Assembly: GCA_945787845.1 (NCBI GenBank)
Contig: CALZJH010000003.1
Coordinates: 124,001 to 188,000, forward strand
Direction: 5' to 3'
DNA length: 64,000 nucleotides
Source: an uncultured Woeseiaceae bacterium
Lineage (GTDB): Bacteria; Pseudomonadota; Gammaproteobacteria; Steroidobacterales; Woeseiaceae
The notes beneath the pieces are model-generated. The model saw nothing but the letters and a program-made list of their open reading frames with translations, searched no databases and was not told where the DNA came from. Position 1 is the stretch's first letter, and every line of letters starts with the position of its first letter. Below, one piece after another: positions 1-8,351 of the stretch. The translations under genes and the position numbers were made by a program.

Positions 1-514
<514 letters not shown>

Positions 515-518
<4 letters not shown>

Positions 519-1831
519 GCCAGTGTATCCATTACGCGTCGAACCGCCTCAAACGACTGCGTCATCTCGTCGGGGTCCGAATTAAGGAAAGGTGAGAACT
601 GTAGCGTATCCATGCCGGCACGTATGACGATGTTCTCATCCCAGAAGCATTTCTTGTGGGCTTCAGCACCGCGCGCGCCCGGTGTGCCGTCCCGAGGCGC
701 CATCTCGATGGCACCCATGAGGCCGTAGTTGCGTACATCGATGACGTGCTTGTGATCGTCGAAAGAGTGCAACAACTCCTCGAAATGCGATTCGAGGGCC
801 CTGGATTGCTCGAACGTGCCTTCGTCGTCGTAGACGTCCAGTGTCGCCAGTCCGGCGGCCGCCGCGACCGGATGCCCGGAGTAGGTGTAACCGTGGAACA
901 GCTCGATCATGTGCTCGGGACCCTGCATGAAGGCCTCGTAGATTGAGTCCCGCACCAGCACGGCACCCATCGGCACGACGCCGTTGGTCAGGCCCTTGGC
1001 GGTCGTGATGATGTCGGGTGTGACGCCAAAGCGCTGCGCGCCGAAGGCGTGTCCCAGCCGGCCGAATGCGGCGATGACTTCGTCAAAGATCAGCAGGATG
1101 CCGTGTTCGTCGCAGATTTCGCGCAGGCGCTGGAGATATCCCGGCGGCGGCGGAATGACACCGGCCGACCCGGCAACGGGCTCGACGATGACCGCGGCGA
1201 TATTGCTGCCGTCGTGCAGCAGGCAAAGTCGGGCGAGGTCTTCCGCCAACTCGATACCGTGCTCTGGCAGGCCGCGGGAGAATGCATTGCGTTTTGTGTC
1301 GAGCGTATGGCGCAGGTGATCGACACCCGGTATCAGTACTGCGCTGAAGACCTTGCGGTTGGGCACGATGCCGCCGACCGACATGCCGCCGAAGTTCACA
1401 CCGTGATAACCCTTCTCGCGGCCGATCAGCCGCGTGCGATTGCCTTCGCCGCGCGCGCGGTGATAGCCGATGGCAATCTTCAATGCGGTGTCGACCGACT
1501 CGGAGCCGGAGTTCGTAAAGAAGCAGTGGTTGATGCCCTCCGGGGCCATCGACGTGACGCGCTCGGCGAGTTTCAGCGCCTTGTCATTCGTTACCTGGAA
1601 CGACATGCAGTAGTCGAGCGACGCGACCTGCTTTTGCACGGCTGCGACGATCGTCGGGTGGCAGTGGCCGAGCCCCGACGTCCACAGCCCGGAAAACGTG
1701 TCGTAGAGGCGCGTACCGTCGTCGGTCGTGTACCAGTGTCCACTGGCGCCCGAGATGACACGTGGCTGCTTGTTGAAGTCGCGGTTCGCGGTAAAGGGCA
1801 TCCAATAGGGGGTGTTGACTGCGGCGTTCAT
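515..1831 (-). CDS. Omega-amino acid (beta-alanine)--pyruvate aminotransferase
   Basis: This 438-residue class III PLP-dependent aminotransferase has the normal family length. The PLP lysine is K279 in TTAKGLTNG, and the cofactor-binding FDEV lies at 249-252. The NSGSES (107-112) and EPVAGSAGV (from 217) motifs fit the omega-amino-acid:pyruvate group, which transaminates beta-alanine to malonate semialdehyde. The start has a strong Shine-Dalgarno (GGAGG, about 8 bases upstream). It is the first gene of an operon with mmsA and is divergent from an XRE-cupin regulator that probably controls it. The exact amino-donor range cannot be read from sequence. Confidence 0.92.
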
Positions 1832-1953
1832 GCAATGCGCCTCCGGGTTGAGAATTCGGCAAGAACCGCAGTGTACGCCTGCTACCGAATGTTAAACAAT
1901 CCGTTAGTTGGGGATATTTAAGCTATTGATTTATATAGACAGGGACGCCAAAA

Positions 1954-1971
1954 TGTTTAGTAAGCTAAACA
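1954..1971. promoter_or_regulatory. Palindromic operator candidate in the divergent aminotransferase/regulator promoter
   Basis: TGTTTAG-TAAG-CTAAACA is a perfect 7-bp inverted repeat with a 4-base spacer, 19 bases before the XRE-cupin gene. A shorter related palindrome, TGTTAAACA, lies at 1890-1898 nearer the aminotransferase. Both share the GTTTA/TAAAC core and lie in the only AT-rich stretch between the divergent genes. The natural inference is binding by the adjacent XRE regulator. No binding data exist here. Confidence 0.6.
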
Positions 1972-1990
1972 CTTATCGGGAAGCGAACAC

Positions 1991-2539
1991 ATGGACCAGG
2001 AAATCGGCGCCCGCCTCAGGAGGATCCGCGAGCAGCTGGCACTGTCGCAGCGCCAGCTGGCACGCCAGTCGGGGGTTGCGAACGCCACGATCTCGCAGGT
2101 CGAGTCGGGCAAGATCAACCCGACGGTAAGCATGCTCAAGAAAATCCTTGACGGCATTCCCATGGGTCTGGGTGAGTTCTTTTCGGACGATCGGCAGCCA
2201 CAAGAACGCAAGTTCTTTCGTGCCGATGAACTGATCGAAATCGCCGAAGGCGGCGTGTCTTATCGGCAGGTCGGCGCGCACCTCGCCAGCAAGTCGATCC
2301 AGCTGCTCAAGGAGTGTTACCAACCGGGCGCCGGCACAGGCCGTCACGAACTAAGCCACGAGGGCGAGGAATGCGGCATCGTCCTCAGCGGTCGCCTGGA
2401 AGTAACAGTAGGCGACGAAGTTGCGGTGCTTGGTCAGGGGGATGCCTATTACTTCAAGAGCAGCCTGCCGCACCAGTTTCGCAATGTTGGTAATGATCCC
2501 TGTGAACTGATTACTGCCTGCTCACCACCGAGTTTCTAG
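1991..2539 (+). CDS. XRE-family regulator with C-terminal cupin domain (PuuR-like)
   Basis: This 182-residue protein has an N-terminal helix-turn-helix of the HTH_3 class (about 8-62, with SQRQLARQSGVANATISQVE) and a small cupin barrel (about 110-180). This architecture is typical of local repressors of polyamine and amino-acid catabolism such as PuuR, where the cupin is thought to sense a metabolite. It is divergent from the aminotransferase-mmsA operon, and the palindrome at 1954-1971 sits between them. It probably represses that operon and itself. The ligand is unknown; beta-alanine or a related amine is a guess from context. Confidence 0.9.
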   Translation: MDQEIGARLRRIREQLALSQRQLARQSGVANATISQVESGKINPTVSMLKKILDGIPMGLGEFFSDDRQPQERKFFRADELIEIAEGGVSYRQVGAHLASKSIQLLKECYQPGAGTGRHELSHEGEECGIVLSGRLEVTVGDEVAVLGQGDAYYFKSSLPHQFRNVGNDPCELITACSPPSF

Positions 2540-2552
2540 GCTGGGATTCGGC

Positions 2553-2640
2553 GAATGTCGGCTTTGCTCGAAAGTGGTCGTTCGGGTGGCTGTCCTGGAG
2601 CATTCTTTGAAGGGCTGCAATCGGCCAAAAGCGGTCATTC
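2553..2640. repeat. Degenerate intergenic palindromic repeat (GAATGTC...GGTCATTC type)
   Basis: Two related imperfect dyads occur here. GAATGTCGGCTTT (2553-2565) is followed by AAAGTGGTCGTTC, a partial inverted copy. CCAAAAGCGGTCATTC (2625-2640) resembles the complement of the first arm. Similar words recur at 3402-3420 (GTCCGCTTTGGGTCA) and around 4411-4440 (AAAGGGTCAGTAGCGGACA). They look like worn copies of a dispersed intergenic repeat bordering the accessory genes. The similarity was judged by eye. Confidence 0.35.
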
Positions 2641-2659
2641 GAATCTTGGAGAAACTTAC

Positions 2660-3325
2660 TTACTGGCTTGCCTCTAGAATGATAAGACGCTCGGCCTTAC
2701 AATCAGTACCTGACCCCTTGGTGTTGACATGGTAAGTAATGCCGGTCAGACGAACACGAATCCTAGGTTTTAGGTTGTTCTTGACTTCGTCAGGGAAATT
2801 TATCACCCGTGCTCTACTTGTACAGATTCTAGTCCAGTCGTCGCGACTATCGGCCCTTACTCGCGGTTCACCTTTTATGATGGTCATGAAAAGCCCTTCG
2901 ACATCGGGCATTGACGCCCTTGTCATGACCGCCTGCGAGTTTCGTAGAGACCTCTCTTCTCTGGTTTCGCGCACTCCGGTTCTGCCAGAGACGTCTGCAA
3001 CAGGTGCCTCGGGCTTCTGCATACCCGGTAGATATGCTTGAGCGCTGGAGTGGGCTTCACTGCACCGCTGAAGAACTTCGTCTGTCAGTAATTCCGGGTG
3101 TTGCGCCACCATGGCGCCGAGTTTCTCGCATGCAGTTAGGCAGCTGCTGGCGTAGCGACGATTGAGATCCCCCGCCGCTACCCAGCTCCTGCATTCCTGA
3201 CCTTTGTTCAGAAGCTCTTCAACGGCAGTCTCTGCATGAACATCGTGAATCAGGAACAAGCCGAGACTGCCAATAGCGCAGGCTGCTATACCAGTTGCCA
3301 GAAACTGCCTCGTCAAACTACTCAT
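2660..3325 (-). CDS. Exported protein of unknown function
   Basis: This 221-residue protein is not recognised. The ATG at 3325 is preferred because GGGGA sits five bases upstream; an in-frame ATG at 3349 would lack this. Residues 1-31 form a signal peptide (hydrophobic helix, then VHA/E), placing it in the periplasm. Several cysteines in the mature N-terminal half (CRSW, SSCLTACEK, RCSEA) could form disulfides. The C-terminal third is a basic, beta-rich-looking segment. Base composition is more AT-rich than the flanking metabolic genes, consistent with acquired DNA. No function is assigned. Confidence 0.65.
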   Translation of the reverse strand: MSSLTRQFLATGIAACAIGSLGLFLIHDVHAETAVEELLNKGQECRSWVAAGDLNRRYASSCLTACEKLGAMVAQHPELLTDEVLQRCSEAHSSAQAYLPGMQKPEAPVADVSGRTGVRETREERSLRNSQAVMTRASMPDVEGLFMTIIKGEPRVRADSRDDWTRICTSRARVINFPDEVKNNLKPRIRVRLTGITYHVNTKGSGTDCKAERLIILEASQ

Positions 3326-3487
3326 ATAATTCCCCTGTCCTGTGTTCACACGTTTGTTGTTTGATTTATCGGATAGCCCGCTTTGCGTTTGCCGCTAACG
3401 CGACCGTCCGCTTTGGGTCATTACCAGCCGCTGAGTATACACCCAGGCAGGCGGCTGCTCGCGGTCAGGAGCAGCTAGTCAGAACAC

Positions 3488-3748
3488 CTAACACCTGTCT
3501 CTCCGGATTGCGAAAGACGCGGCCTTTGCAGCTTCTGCTCGACTCTGGTCAGGCGTTCGATCTTTCTCGAAAGCGATTAGCCTCTCCAGCATCTCACAAT
3601 CGCCATGGCACAAATTCAGAAGCTCCGATTCTGCTTTCCTGCGCCGAAACCGGTTTCGTACAAGCGAGTACGTAACCGCGAATAATAGAACGGTGAGAGC
3701 TAAGGCAGGAAGAGTCCACCCGTGCGGAATCTGGATTTCGCCTAACAT
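3488..3748 (-). CDS. Small single-pass membrane protein, unknown
   Basis: This 86-residue reading frame has one hydrophobic helix (about 11-29), a basic RNRFRRRK stretch just after it and a charged tail. That pattern fits an inner-membrane protein with a cytoplasmic C terminus. Its start overlaps the end of the upstream HNH gene by seven bases, suggesting translational coupling. No good Shine-Dalgarno is visible and no family is recognised. It may be spurious, but the organised hydrophobic and charged pattern favours a real gene. Confidence 0.45.
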   Translation of the reverse strand: MLGEIQIPHGWTLPALALTVLLFAVTYSLVRNRFRRRKAESELLNLCHGDCEMLERLIAFEKDRTPDQSRAEAAKAASFAIRRDRC

Positions 3749-4332
3749 GAACGTTTGCGCACGCGGGCAACAAATTCTTCACGCTGTTTGCCAGAGAGGC
3801 TTCCGATCTTGTCGATAAGCTTATGCGTCCGCACAGGCAACTCATAGTAGTGCCACGAGTGTGCATTGCATAAAGCATGCACCGGTCCAAGTGTTAGGCC
3901 GGTCTTGTGGTCGTGATGCAAGTGGACGGGGTTCTTCAAAAATCCTTCTTTCGATCCGGGCAGGTTGTCCCATTCGATCTGGTCGGCTGATTGACAAACA
4001 AACTCGTGCGGTTTGTCGTCCAGTTGCCCATCACAGTACAAACATCGGCCTCCGAAATACGCAACGTATTCGTCACGCAACTTGCGTCGCTGATCGGTAT
4101 TCAAGTCGCGGTATCGTTGCGGAAAGGGGCTACCGTACTCGTGATGTATCTCTATTGGGTTCCCATACATATCCACCATTTCTTGCTTGGGCGGCGGCGG
4201 ATAAATCGCTTTCATCCAACGCCTTATTGTCCCCGCAGTAACACCAAATTCGCACCCTACGCTTACCATAGTTCGATGTTCGTTGACGACGAGATCGACT
4301 GCTTGACGATGGCGGGCGGTAATTTTCTTCAT
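3742..4332 (-). CDS. HNH nuclease of endonuclease VII-like type with N-terminal helix-turn-helix
   Basis: This 196-residue protein begins with a resolvase-like helix-turn-helix (about 18-44, VGCEFGVTAGTIRRWM). It ends with a beta-beta-alpha metal nuclease core: CLYC at 97-100, HHDHKTG at 139-145 and LCNAH at 154-158. The Cys pairs and HxDHxTG pattern match the recombination-endonuclease-VII branch of HNH enzymes. The ATG at 4332 is preferred over a GTG at 4347 because GGA lies about seven bases upstream. The protein probably binds and cuts DNA in the cytoplasm. Its place among other accessory genes suggests a mobile or defence origin, but no integrase or methylase accompanies it. Confidence 0.7.
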   Translation of the reverse strand: MKKITARHRQAVDLVVNEHRTMVSVGCEFGVTAGTIRRWMKAIYPPPPKQEMVDMYGNPIEIHHEYGSPFPQRYRDLNTDQRRKLRDEYVAYFGGRCLYCDGQLDDKPHEFVCQSADQIEWDNLPGSKEGFLKNPVHLHHDHKTGLTLGPVHALCNAHSWHYYELPVRTHKLIDKIGSLSGKQREEFVARVRKRSC

Positions 4333-4534
4333 TCTTGTTTCCAGCACCCGCTAAATACCCGGAAAGCGGTCGCCTGATCAACTCGCACTGCCCCGAAACA
4401 GTCGTTACTTTGGCAGTCCGGAAAGGGTCAGTAGCGGACAAACATCATAACCTAAAGACAGCTACGTGAGTGGCTGCTCTCCGGTGCTTGCCGGACGTGG
4501 ATTTTCAGGTGATTTCAGGAAGTTACGGGCGTCG

Positions 4535-5746
4535 CTAGTGAAAGTAAGTCGGCTGCCCCGGCTCTGAGACCACTCTTTCCGCCACGCTCAACAATCCTCC
4601 ACGTGGAGGATTGTTGAGCACGTCGGAAAAGTCCTGCTCGTGGTAACCGCTGTGTGGAACTGCGATACCGTCGGGTCGAACGAAGGTCCAGTTATCCATG
4701 AAATCCTTCTCGATCCGGAAACCGCCTTCGTGCACGAGGGTGTGATGTTTCGTGCACAGCAGCATCAAGTTATCCAAGCTGGTCTCACCACCGTTCGACC
4801 AGTGCTCCACATGATGGCTGTGCAGGTAGCGACGATTACGACAGCCCGGGAAGGTGCAGCCGTTGTTGTCTCTTGCACGTAGTGCTCTTTGAATGGCCGC
4901 CGGCACGATGCGGGTCTTGCGGCCGATGTTCAAGGGCTCGCCCTGGTCGTCTTCGATGATGACCACGGCCTGGCCATCGCAACACAGCCGCTTCACCGAC
5001 TCGATCGGCAGGGCAGAGCGGCCTTCACCACCGGCCAGGGCGCTTTGGTCGACATGCACGGTCACGAGGTAGTTGTCACTCGCTGATACTTCGCCGCCCG
5101 CCAGGTAACCACTCACCACATTCACAAATGCATCGGCCTGCCTGATCGACCATGACGTATCGGCAAGATCCGGCACCTGCAGCACCTCATCATCCCGTGC
5201 TTTGTCCAGTGCCTTTTCCACGAGCTCCCCTGTATCCATCGGCAGCTCCACCGTTATCGTCATCATGTGACGATTATGATCACGGCGTACACGCAGTGAT
5301 CGATTCGCGTACGCACGAGCCGCCGAGTCGATCGAATCCACCGACCCGCACCGCAATTCCCGGCAACGTTCCGCGACATGCGCGGCTGTATGCCGCAGTG
5401 CAAACGCGACCAACTCGGCCTCGTTGTTCGCAGTAGCGACGCGCGTCAACGAACGCACTTTCGAGTACGACAACTCCCCCGTCGAAAACGCCGCTGAAAT
5501 CGCCGGCAATGTCTTCAACGCATGCGCCACCCGAACTTTCTCGAGCGCCGTGGTCATCGAGAGATCGCAGCGCCAGGCCAGCCACTCGGCACAGTTGTGC
5601 AGGCCCCACTTGAGAAAACCGCCCCGTTCGTCGAACTCGCGAATGAGCAGCAGCAGCTCGTAAGTCGCCGCGTTGATACGGGTGCAGAGAGAGAGAATAT
5701 CGCGGTCGAGTTCCTCAATCGGAACCAGGTCGGAAACAGCCTTCAT
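4535..5746 (-). CDS. DUF222 domain HNH endonuclease (13E12-repeat family), probably SOS-regulated
   Basis: This 403-residue protein has an alpha-helical DUF222 region (about 15-270) and a C-terminal HNH nuclease. Its core is CTFPGC (297-302), LHSHHVEHW (309-316) and CTKHH (331-335). The family is multicopy in actinobacteria and scattered in gammaproteobacteria; its biological role is poorly known. The ATG at 5746 follows an AAGGA about eight bases upstream, and upstream extensions of the frame lack family similarity. A near-perfect LexA box lies 24 bases before the start and overlaps a TATAAT on this strand, so expression is probably induced by DNA damage. A perfect 34-bp palindrome encodes residues about 376-387. 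Confidence 0.88.
   Translation of the reverse strand: MKAVSDLVPIEELDRDILSLCTRINAATYELLLLIREFDERGGFLKWGLHNCAEWLAWRCDLSMTTALEKVRVAHALKTLPAISAAFSTGELSYSKVRSLTRVATANNEAELVAFALRHTAAHVAERCRELRCGSVDSIDSAARAYANRSLRVRRDHNRHMMTITVELPMDTGELVEKALDKARDDEVLQVPDLADTSWSIRQADAFVNVVSGYLAGGEVSASDNYLVTVHVDQSALAGGEGRSALPIESVKRLCCDGQAVVIIEDDQGEPLNIGRKTRIVPAAIQRALRARDNNGCTFPGCRNRRYLHSHHVEHWSNGGETSLDNLMLLCTKHHTLVHEGGFRIEKDFMDNWTFVRPDGIAVPHSGYHEQDFSDVLNNPPRGGLLSVAERVVSEPGQPTYFH
4586..4619. repeat. Perfect 34-bp palindrome inside the DUF222-HNH gene
   Basis: The two 17-base arms, GCTCAACAATCCTCCAC and its exact complement, abut with no spacer. It lies within the coding region of the HNH nuclease, about 50 bases from the stop, and encodes the PPRGG-containing tail. 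A 34-bp perfect dyad is far beyond chance for one gene. It could form a cruciform or RNA hairpin, or be a recognition site for the nuclease or another factor. Confidence 0.9.
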
Positions 5747-5769
5747 GACGGATCCTTGTCGTAAATGGA

Positions 5770-5789
5770 TACTGTTATTATATACAGTA
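5770..5789. promoter_or_regulatory. LexA/SOS box
   Basis: TACTGTTATTATATACAGTA matches the gammaproteobacterial SOS consensus (taCTGT-N8-ACAGta) in both arms, with an AT-only spacer. Read on the minus strand it contains TATAAT (5777-5782), a good -10 element for the DUF222-HNH gene whose ATG is at 5746. LexA bound here would block that promoter. The other neighbour, the aminotransferase at 5983, is about 190 bases away and is a less likely target. Confidence 0.85.
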
Positions 5790-5982
5790 AATGAACCAAA
5801 AACCATTATAAAACAACAATCTATGGGTTTCCCAGCGATAGGTCCCCGGCAATGCTCATCGCCCAGAATTCGGTCTCCCGGGCTGGTCTCTTCCGGCCTG
5901 GAATACGTGCTATCAGGTATGGCAATTCGGCGTCGACTGATGGCAAAGTTACGGCCCTGAGAATTCTCCTGGACTAAATCAA

Positions 5983-6975
5983 ATGAAGCCGTTTGGCACC
6001 GAATTTTGCGATCACATCGCGATCGCAACGTATGCGGATGGCGCCTGGTCTGCGCCGTCGATCGAGCCACTTGCGCCGTTGCCGATGCATCCGGCATCCC
6101 ATGTGTTCCATTACGCAAGTACGTGTTTCGAGGGCTTTAAAGCGTATCGCTGGGCCGACGGCAAAGGCCGGATATTCCGCCTGCCGGACCACGTCGCTCG
6201 TATGCAGCGCAGCGCAGCATCACTACGACTGCCGATACCCGACGCAGACCTGTTGGCGGGCATGGTTGTCGACGTCGTGCACAAGAATATCGACGACATC
6301 CCGGAGCCTCCCGCGTCACTCTACCTTCGCCCGACGCTGATCGGCACGGTCCAGAATATCGGCGCGGCCGCCGCGCCGTCGCCGGAAGCAACCCTCTTTG
6401 TGCTGTGCTCGCCCGTTGGCGATTATTTCGCGGGCGGCGCTGCTGCGCTGAAACTACTTGTTGAGGACCAGAAAGCGCGAACGACGGAACAGCTGGGCAG
6501 CACCAAGACGGGAGGCAACTACGCTGCCGCTCTCGGCCCGACGCTGGACGCCAAAGAGAAATACGGCGTCGACCAGGTGCTGTTCTGCCCGAATGGCGAC
6601 GTCCAGGAAACCGGCGCCGCGAACTTCCTGCTGATCAGCGACGATGAGATCATTACGAAGTCGCTCGACACGACCTTCCTCCACGGCATGACGCGCGACT
6701 CGATTCTGAAGCTCGGTGCGGAACTCGGCTACACCATCTCCGAGCGGCCGTTTACGGTCGACGAGCTGCTCGAGAAAGTGAAAACCTACGAGGCCTGCCT
6801 GTCAGGAACGGCGGCCACGCTGTCGCCGGTCGGCGCACTGGTGTATCACGGCAAGGAAATCCCGGTCCGTGACGGACAGCCGGGGCCGAATCGCAAGAAG
6901 CTGCAAACGGCCCTGCAGAACATCCAGTACGGACTCGAGCCGGACACGCACGGCTGGTTGACTGAGGTCAGCTAG
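5983..6975 (+). CDS. ilvE: Branched-chain amino acid aminotransferase
   Basis: This 330-residue fold-type IV PLP enzyme exchanges the amino group between Leu/Ile/Val and 2-oxoglutarate in the cytoplasm. The PLP lysine is K175 in STKTGGNYAAAL, the variant found in the BCAT1-like (longer) branch. FHYASTCFEGFKAYR (42-56) and LRPTLIGT (115-122) are further family motifs. Length is normal. It stands alone on this strand, and its stop overlaps the stop of convergent hemN by four bases. The acetolactate synthase genes of the same pathway are 36 kb away. Confidence 0.93.
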   Translation: MKPFGTEFCDHIAIATYADGAWSAPSIEPLAPLPMHPASHVFHYASTCFEGFKAYRWADGKGRIFRLPDHVARMQRSAASLRLPIPDADLLAGMVVDVVHKNIDDIPEPPASLYLRPTLIGTVQNIGAAAAPSPEATLFVLCSPVGDYFAGGAAALKLLVEDQKARTTEQLGSTKTGGNYAAALGPTLDAKEKYGVDQVLFCPNGDVQETGAANFLLISDDEIITKSLDTTFLHGMTRDSILKLGAELGYTISERPFTVDELLEKVKTYEACLSGTAATLSPVGALVYHGKEIPVRDGQPGPNRKKLQTALQNIQYGLEPDTHGWLTEVS

Positions 6976-8351
6976 ATCGCCTTCGAGAACCGGTTGTCGT
7001 TCTCTTCGAGATCGATGTAGCGGTCGAAGGTCATCGAAATATTGCGTAGCAACAGCCGCCCCTGCGGTGTAATCGTGATGCCCGCGTCCGTCAGTTCGAT
7101 CAGGCCATCGTCTTCGAGCACACCGAGTTTCTCGATCTCGCTCTCGAAGTACTCCCGGAAGTCGATATTGTGCCGCGCGCTGAAGTCGTCGTACGACAGG
7201 CTGTCGTAACACATCAGGTCCTGGATCACGGCCGCGCGCAGCAGGTCGTCGTCGTCGACGAGCAGCCCCTTCTTGATGGGCAGTTCGCCGCGCTCGATGA
7301 TTTCTTCGTATTCAATCGTCGACACCGCGTTCTGGGCAAACATGTTGCCGATACCGCCGATACCGCTCACGCCGAGGGCGATCAGGTCGCACTGCCGGTG
7401 CGTCGAGTAGCCCTGGAAGTTGCGTTGCAGCGTCCCGTTCTCACGGGCGAGAACGAGTTCGTCATCGGGCAGCGCGAAGTGATCCATGCCGATGTAGATG
7501 TAGCCGGCGTTGCAGAGTTTGTCGATCGTGTGGTGCAGCAGGTCGAGCTTTGTTTCCGGTGAAGGAATCTCGTCCGCGTTGATCATGCGCTGGCCCTTGA
7601 AGCGCTCGGGCAGGTGCGCGTAGTTGTAAACCGCGAGCCGGTCCGGCTTCATCGCGATAACGACGTCGAGCGTCGTGTCGAAAGTCTCTACCGTTTGCAG
7701 CGGCAAGCCGTAGATCAGGTCGAACGAGATCGATCCGAAGCCGGCTTCGCGCGCGCTGTCGACGAGCGCCTGGACCTCTTCGGGGGACTGCGCGCGATTC
7801 ACGGCCTTCTGCACGGGCTCGTGGAAGTCCTGGATGCCGAGGCTCAGGCGATTGAAACCGAGCGCGCGCAACTCGCGGATGCGTTCGGCGTCTACCGTGC
7901 GCGGGTCGACCTCGATCGAAAACTCATGTTCTTCGCTTTCGTCGAACGTGAACGACTTGCGCAGGTGATCCATCAGCGCAGCGAGCTGCTCCTTGTCGAG
8001 GTAGGTCGGCGTGCCGCCACCGAAGTGCAGCTGTTCGACCTTGCGCTTCCTGTCGAACAGTTCTGACTGCATTTCGATTTCCCGGTACAGCATATCCATG
8101 TAACGGGAGACGCGCTGTTCGTTGCGCGTGACGATCTTGTTGCAGCCACAGTAGTAGCAAAGTGAGTGACAGAAGGGGATATGAACGTACAGAGACAGCG
8201 GCACGTCGCTGTCGTTGCTTTCCCTGGCCTTGGCCCTGTAATCGACTTCAGTCAGTTCGTTGTTGAACTGCAGCGCCGTTGGGTAGGACGTGTAGCGCGG
8301 TCCGCGACCGCCGTAACGGACGATGAGGTCCTGGTCAAAACAAACCTGCAT
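6972..8351 (-). CDS. hemN: Oxygen-independent coproporphyrinogen III dehydrogenase
   Basis: This 459-residue radical-SAM enzyme converts coproporphyrinogen III to protoporphyrinogen IX without oxygen. The 4Fe-4S cysteines are C61, C65 and C68 (CHSLCYYC), with the extra Cys at 70 usual in HemN. The ATG at 8351 is chosen over an in-frame TTG at 8354 because AAGGAG lies six bases upstream. It shares one base with the ctaA stop (TGATG), so it is coupled to heme A synthase. Both genes serve heme supply. Confidence 0.95.
   Translation of the reverse strand: MQVCFDQDLIVRYGGRGPRYTSYPTALQFNNELTEVDYRAKARESNDSDVPLSLYVHIPFCHSLCYYCGCNKIVTRNEQRVSRYMDMLYREIEMQSELFDRKRKVEQLHFGGGTPTYLDKEQLAALMDHLRKSFTFDESEEHEFSIEVDPRTVDAERIRELRALGFNRLSLGIQDFHEPVQKAVNRAQSPEEVQALVDSAREAGFGSISFDLIYGLPLQTVETFDTTLDVVIAMKPDRLAVYNYAHLPERFKGQRMINADEIPSPETKLDLLHHTIDKLCNAGYIYIGMDHFALPDDELVLARENGTLQRNFQGYSTHRQCDLIALGVSGIGGIGNMFAQNAVSTIEYEEIIERGELPIKKGLLVDDDDLLRAAVIQDLMCYDSLSYDDFSARHNIDFREYFESEIEKLGVLEDDGLIELTDAGITITPQGRLLLRNISMTFDRYIDLEENDNRFSKAI

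Noticed and set aside
5747..6118. 124-residue N-terminal extension of the DUF222-HNH frame
   Set aside because: It runs through the SOS box and promoter region, shows no family similarity, and a good AAGGA-ATG start exists at 5746.
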